In this document: positions 14,453-17,543 of the stretch, piece by piece | Numbering within the stretch: the stretch's first letter is position 1 | Layout of the letters: each line of letters opens with the position of its first letter | From: Hyphomicrobium sp. | GTDB lineage: Bacteria; Pseudomonadota; Alphaproteobacteria; Rhizobiales; Hyphomicrobiaceae | DNA: 17,543 bases | Direction of reading: 5' to 3' | NCBI GenBank assembly: GCA_025927515.1 | Contig: JAICLG010000021.1 | Location: forward strand, 1-17,543 | Notes under the pieces: model-generated | The model's database searches: none | Told to the model about the DNA's origin: nothing | What the model saw: only the letters and a program-made list of their open reading frames with translations | Program-made: the position numbers and the translations under genes

Positions 14453-14484
14453 CATTGCTGCGATCCACTGCGCGGAGGCCAGCA

Positions 14485-15780
14485 ATGCCGCCCGTTTTCG
14501 ACGCGGAACGCAGTCCGGTCGTCGGACCCAGCAAACCGCGCCTCTTCAAAGTCCTTGGACCCGGACTGATTACGGGCGCGTCCGACGACGACCCGAGCGG
14601 CATCGCAACATATTCCCAGGCAGGCGCGCTTTTTGGATTTGGCCTGCTATGGACGATGCTTCTCTGTTACCCGCTCATGGCGGCGGTGCAGGAGATCAGC
14701 GCCCGCATCGGGCGCACCACGGGCAGGGGCCTCGCGGGCAACATCATCCGCCATTATCCGCCGGCCGTTGTCTACGCATTCGTGGCGCTGCTCTTCTCGG
14801 CAAACATCATCAACATCGGTGCAAACCTCGGCGCGATGGGCGATGCGGTTGCTCTCCTCGTTGGCGGACCGCGGCTTGCCTATGTCATCGCGTTCGGGGT
14901 CGCCTGCACGTTGATGGAAGTTTTCATGCGATACACAAAGTACGTGGCGGTCCTCAAGTGGCTGACGGTCGTGCTCTTCTCGTACATCGCAACGCTTTTC
15001 GTCGTGCACGTTCCCTGGAACGAGGTCGCCAAGGGATTACTGGTGCCGAAGCTTTCGAGTGATCACGCCTACTGGGAAACGATCGTCGCGATATTCGGCA
15101 CGACGATCAGCCCATATCTCTTTTTCTGGCAGGCTTCCCAGGAAGTGGAAGACATCCACGAGATTCCGCGCCGAGAACCGTTGCTCGATAAGCCAAGTCA
15201 AGCACCGGCGGCCGAGGAACGCATCAGACTTGATACGCTCGTCGGCATGGCGTTTTCAAACGTGGTCGCAATCTCGATCATCATTACTGTCGGCGCGACC
15301 CTGCACCCGGCGGGGATTACCGACATTCAGAGCTCGGCGCAGGCCGCCGAGGCGTTGAAACCAATCGGCGGCTCGCTGGCATTTGCTCTGTTCGCCATCG
15401 GCATCATCGGCACCGGATTGTTGTCCATTCCGGTTCTCGCCGGGTCTGCGGCCTACGCTCTCGGCGAAGCCGTGAAGTGCAAGGTCGGACTTTCACTGGA
15501 GCCGATGGAGGGTCGCGCGTTCTACGGCATGATCGCCACGGCAACGCTTATCGGTATTCTGATCAATTTTTCGGGATTGAATCCAATCAAGGCCCTGTAT
15601 TATAGCGCCGTCATCAACGGTCTTGTCGCCGTTCCGATCATTGCGATCATGATGCTGATCGCAGCAGACGGCAACATAATGGGCCGATTCAAGATCGGAG
15701 GCTGGCTCTACTCTCTCGGGTGGGCTACCGCCGTGATCATGGCGCTCGCAGCAGCGGCGATGAGCATCGACTTTTTATAA
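14485..15780 (+). CDS. Nramp-family divalent metal transporter, variant motif
   Basis: This encodes a 431-residue inner-membrane transporter of the Nramp (SLC11/MntH) family with about 11 hydrophobic segments. TM1 carries 'GPGLITGASDDDPSGIATYS' (residues 25-44), so the canonical metal-binding DPGN is DPSG here. The TM6 block is 'GTTISPYLFFWQASQEVEDI' (205-224) where classical members have a metal-binding Met in 'MPH'. This marks a divergent subgroup; Mg or another ion, rather than Mn/Fe, is possible. The frame is open to 14239, but that stretch is the antisense of the Gly-rich gene. The ATG at 14446 sits inside the promoter. The ATG at 14485 has GGAGG (14474-14478) at 6 nt and agrees with the promoter, so I choose it. 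The gene is convergent with the RHH gene. Confidence 0.87.
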   Translation: MPPVFDAERSPVVGPSKPRLFKVLGPGLITGASDDDPSGIATYSQAGALFGFGLLWTMLLCYPLMAAVQEISARIGRTTGRGLAGNIIRHYPPAVVYAFVALLFSANIINIGANLGAMGDAVALLVGGPRLAYVIAFGVACTLMEVFMRYTKYVAVLKWLTVVLFSYIATLFVVHVPWNEVAKGLLVPKLSSDHAYWETIVAIFGTTISPYLFFWQASQEVEDIHEIPRREPLLDKPSQAPAAEERIRLDTLVGMAFSNVVAISIIITVGATLHPAGITDIQSSAQAAEALKPIGGSLAFALFAIGIIGTGLLSIPVLAGSAAYALGEAVKCKVGLSLEPMEGRAFYGMIATATLIGILINFSGLNPIKALYYSAVINGLVAVPIIAIMMLIAADGNIMGRFKIGGWLYSLGWATAVIMALAAAAMSIDFL

Positions 15781-15816
15781 ATGTGTACGCCGTTTTTTTG
15801 TCCTGCTTCGGCTCTC

Positions 15817-16041
15817 TCAACCGTCTTCCGGGGGCGATGAATCCAGCAGGCCGTAATCTTGAGATTTGAGAGGCTTAACAGCGCCCTCTTCCGGTTGAAC
15901 GCGAAGCCCGATGTTCAATAATTGCCGGATTGCAGCCGCGCGGCTGGGCATCCGCTGCTGAAAACGCCAATCGTCTATCGCGCTAAGCTCCTCATTGCTG
16001 AGCATGATTTGGAGCCGTGTTTCACGAGATAAACCGTTCAT
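15817..16041 (-). CDS. Small ribbon-helix-helix-like protein
   Basis: This encodes 74 residues. Residues 5-48 ('ETRLQIMLSNEELSAIDDWR', then 'FQQRMPSRAAAIRQLLNIGL') fit the MetJ/Arc/CopG ribbon-helix-helix pattern: a short strand TRLQIML, a first helix, a turn at MPSR and a second helix. The C-terminal 26 residues are acidic and probably unstructured. RHH proteins bind DNA as dimers at tandem sites and often repress their own gene, and two direct repeats lie in the promoter here (16057-16098). The ATG is preceded by AGGGGAAGG. An exact EcfG-type promoter is upstream. There is no toxin-like partner in the same direction, so a solitary regulator is more likely than an antitoxin. The DNA-binding role is inferred. 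Confidence 0.75.
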   Translation of the reverse strand: MNGLSRETRLQIMLSNEELSAIDDWRFQQRMPSRAAAIRQLLNIGLRVQPEEGAVKPLKSQDYGLLDSSPPEDG

Positions 16042-16056
16042 GCCCTTCCCCTACGT

Positions 16057-16098
16057 AATAGACATCAAAACCCAAAACTACTCATTAGACATCTAAAC
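16057..16098. promoter_or_regulatory. Direct repeats in the RHH gene promoter (possible autoregulatory operator)
   Basis: AATAGACATCAAAAC (16057-16071) and ATTAGACATCTAAAC (16084-16098) match at 13 of 15 positions with starts 27 bp apart. The second copy overlaps the promoter -10 and the predicted start site; the first is in the leader just before the ribosome site. Confidence 0.4.
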
Positions 16099-16120
16099 GC
16101 TAATTGGGGTAGAATGTTCC
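16096..16120 (-). promoter_or_regulatory. EcfG-type stress promoter (RHH gene)
   Basis: On the minus strand the -35 is GGAAC (16120-16116), the spacer 16 bp and the -10 CGTT (16099-16096), an exact match. Predicted start near 16089, leader about 48 nt. Confidence 0.7.
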
Positions 16121-16220
16121 TATACACCTGGGATGGCACTTTTGGCGCTTCGCGGATTTCCAAACCGCGTTTCTTGCGCACAATGGTTATCGTAGTAGAA
16201 GCGGTGTGTGAGTTTTGGCA

Positions 16221-16505
16221 ATGTCCTCCGGTTACAACGTCTTCGATCCAGAAGACCTCGATCTGGCTCAGAGCATTCTTGACGAGGTTTGGATTTCGCT
16301 GCCGATCGAAGCCCGCCAAGGGCCGAGGTCCGGATTGCTTCGCGAACAGCTCGCACGTCGCGTGCTCGCCGCCATGACTAAAGAGTATGCTGACCGAGAA
16401 GAGCTTAAAGCCACGTTGATGCCGGAAGACGTGACTAAATGGGCTTGGCGATGCGATGATACGCCAATTTCGGAACTTTCCAATTCTTCCGGGCGTTTCG
16501 ACTGA
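16221..16505 (+). CDS. Small hypothetical protein
   Basis: This encodes 94 residues from the ATG at 16221 (MSSGYNVFDPEDLDLAQSIL); a TTG two codons upstream is possible but less likely. There is only a weak ribosome site (GTGAG). The protein is acidic at the N-terminus, helical in the middle ('SGLLREQLARRVLAAMTKEY'), and has no signal peptide or membrane segment. It resembles small uncharacterised proteins of Hyphomicrobiales with a 'D..LA..ILDEVW..LP' start, but I know no function. It is divergent from the RHH gene. Its last codons contain an exact EcfG-type promoter for whatever is transcribed after it. I see no EcfG-type promoter in front of it. Confidence 0.65.
   Translation: MSSGYNVFDPEDLDLAQSILDEVWISLPIEARQGPRSGLLREQLARRVLAAMTKEYADREELKATLMPEDVTKWAWRCDDTPISELSNSSGRFD
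16472..16497 (+). promoter_or_regulatory. EcfG-type stress promoter (candidate small RNA and/or ligD)
   Basis: The -35 is GGAAC (16472-16476), the spacer 17 bp and the -10 CGTT (16494-16497), an exact match inside the end of the preceding gene. Predicted start near 16504, directly at that gene's stop codon. Confidence 0.6.
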
Positions 16506-16590
16506 CAGACGCATGTAACAACGTGTGTCAGGCGCCGAGAGGTGCTGGGCCGTCCGGGAGCCTTAACGACTCCCCGGCGGCTTTTTATTT
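16504..16590 (+). ncRNA. Candidate stress-induced small RNA
   Basis: The region between the EcfG-type promoter and a terminator folds as three consecutive stem-loops. The first is GACGCATG/CGTGTGTC (16508-16515 with 16522-16529, two G-U pairs). The second is GGCGCC/GGTGCT (16531-16536 with 16541-16546, G-U pairs) closed by a GAGA tetraloop of the GNRA type. The third is the terminator. The total length of about 85 nt and the T-run end are typical of trans-acting bacterial small RNAs. No reading frame with a plausible ribosome site is present. The alternative is a 5' leader of ligD with an attenuator. I do not recognise a known RNA family. Confidence 0.5.
16549..16590 (+). terminator. Intrinsic terminator before ligD
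   Basis: GCCGTCCGGGAG (16549-16560) pairs with CTCCCCGGCGGC (16570-16581), 11 of 12 positions including one G-U, around a 9-nt loop and followed by TTTTTATTTAT. It ends the candidate small RNA or the preceding gene's transcript. Confidence 0.8.
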
Positions 16591-16672
16591 ATCTTGAACG
16601 TGTGCGCCCGCTCGATCGCGGTGCACGAGTAAGCTCACTGAGGCATGAAGCGGGCACGGGATCGCAACCGAA

Positions 16673-17543
16673 ATGGCCGGCAAAAAACTCTCCGAGTATC
16701 GCGCCAAACGCGACTTCACCAAAACAGCTGAGCCGAGCGGCGCGGCCAAGATCCGCCACGCGAAGCACCTGCGATTCGTCATTCAGAAGCATGACGCCAC
16801 CCGCCTGCATTATGATCTACGCCTCGAACTCGATGGCGTTTTCAAATCGTGGGCCGTGACCAAGGGGCCCTCTCTCGATCCCGCCGATAAGAGGCTGGCG
16901 GTCGAGGTCGAGGACCATCCGCTCGATTACGGCGACTTCGAAGGTACAATTCCCAAAGGTCAGTACGGCGGCGGCACGGTCATGGTCTGGGATCGGGGCT
17001 ATTGGGCGCCGATCGGCGATAAAAGCCCGGAACAACAGCTGCGCGATGGCGAGCTGAAATTCGTTCTCGTCGGCGACAAGCTCGAAGGAAGCTGGGTTCT
17101 CGTGCGGCTGAAGAATGATCGCGCCGGAAATAAGCGCACGAACTGGTTGCTGATCAAGCACCGCGATCAGACTGCGACGCCAGGAGAAGGCGACAGCATC
17201 TTGGCCAAGGATCGATCTGCTGCCTCCAAGCGGACGATGGCTCAAATCGCTGCGGGCAAGGGCAACGCTCCCGAACCTTTCATCCTGCGACGGACATCCG
17301 CGGCGAAAGCCGACGCCGTCTGGAATTCGAACCGTGCTGAGGCCGCTGATCCGATTGAAAAACTCGATCCGCCGTTGCGGCGCATTCCGGTGCGCAAGGC
17401 GGCAAAGCGCAAATCGCGGGAAACGCAGAGCGGCGCGAATGCCGTTCTCGGCATCACGATCTCGAACCCGGACAAGGAGCTGTGGCCCGCGGAAGGGAAG
17501 TCCTCCGCGGTGACGAAGCTCGACCTTGCGCACTATCTCGAAG
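16673..17543 (+). CDS. ligD: LigD: 3'-phosphoesterase-polymerase, 3' end outside window (partial)
   Basis: The visible 290 residues begin with the LigD 3'-phosphoesterase domain (about 7-185) of bacterial non-homologous end joining, which trims 3' ends at breaks. Residues matching the P. aeruginosa LigD active site are all present: R13 and D14 ('AKRDF'), H40, H46, D48 and R50 ('QKHDATRLHYDLRLE'), H82 ('EDHPLDYGDFEGTIPKGQYG') and Y86. A charged linker (about 186-255) leads straight to 'VLGITISNPDKELWPAEGKS', the normal start of the primase-like polymerase domain. In PE-LIG-POL proteins a ~300-residue ligase domain lies between these two; it is absent here. The frame is open to the window end. 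The ATG at 16673 follows an in-frame stop at 16646 and has no clear Shine-Dalgarno. No Ku gene is visible. Confidence 0.88.
   Translation, partial: MAGKKLSEYRAKRDFTKTAEPSGAAKIRHAKHLRFVIQKHDATRLHYDLRLELDGVFKSWAVTKGPSLDPADKRLAVEVEDHPLDYGDFEGTIPKGQYGGGTVMVWDRGYWAPIGDKSPEQQLRDGELKFVLVGDKLEGSWVLVRLKNDRAGNKRTNWLLIKHRDQTATPGEGDSILAKDRSAASKRTMAQIAAGKGNAPEPFILRRTSAAKADAVWNSNRAEAADPIEKLDPPLRRIPVRKAAKRKSRETQSGANAVLGITISNPDKELWPAEGKSSAVTKLDLAHYLE

Noticed and set aside
13758..14484. Long Pro/Ala/Thr-rich plus-strand frames opposite the Gly/His-rich gene, including the upstream part of the Nramp frame
   Set aside because: They mirror the GGC/GGT-rich codons of the minus-strand gene, which has a signal peptide, ribosome site and promoter.
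16817..17533. 238-residue minus-strand frame opposite ligD
   Set aside because: The plus strand encodes a clear LigD phosphoesterase with all active-site residues; the antisense frame is a shadow.

Overview
The window looks like chromosomal DNA of an alphaproteobacterium of the order Hyphomicrobiales (Rhizobiales). A Hyphomicrobium-like organism is my best guess, but the genus is inference. The signs are the GC-rich coding style, the gene families (AapJ-type binding protein, YdeP-type molybdoenzyme, PRC-barrel pair, Gly/His-rich exported protein, LigD) and repeated promoters matching the alphaproteobacterial general-stress sigma factor EcfG (GGAAC-N16/17-CGTT). I see no CRISPR array, insertion sequence, integrase or phage gene.

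Layout. (1) 1-2382, plus strand: the end of one gene and all of a second, overlapping by ATGA, encode envelope proteins built from related ~80-residue beta-sandwich-like repeats (5 + 3 copies). (2) 2369-4000, minus strand: an exported AapJ-like amino-acid-binding protein and a small membrane-anchored protein, without permease genes. (3) 4197-5387, plus: a cystathionine beta-lyase-type PLP enzyme, divergent from the binding protein across a 16-bp perfect palindrome. (4) 5407-7248, minus: a YcbB-type L,D-transpeptidase. (5) 7520-9844, plus: an FdhF/YdeP-family molybdopterin oxidoreductase. (6) 9887-9962, minus: tRNA-Arg(UCG) with a sigma70-like promoter. (7) About 10.1-16.5 kb: a dense island of small stress-type genes. 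They encode a short-chain dehydrogenase, two PRC-barrel proteins, several small exported or hypothetical proteins, an Nramp-family transporter and a ribbon-helix-helix protein. Almost every transcription unit here starts with an EcfG-type promoter, often back-to-back in divergent pairs. (8) 16504-16590: a candidate small RNA with its own EcfG-type promoter, three stem-loops and an intrinsic terminator. (9) 16673 to the end: the start of LigD (3'-phosphoesterase then polymerase), apparently with no ligase domain between them.

The main result is regulatory. I count eight exact GGAAC-N16/17-CGTT sites placed and oriented before genes or the candidate RNA, plus one near match before the YdeP-type gene. 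Random expectation for this exact pattern on both strands of 17.5 kb is about 0.3. The region from the tRNA to ligD therefore reads as a general-stress-response island covering redox, envelope, metal transport and DNA repair. The sites also settle gene starts: the Nramp gene should start at 14485, not further upstream.
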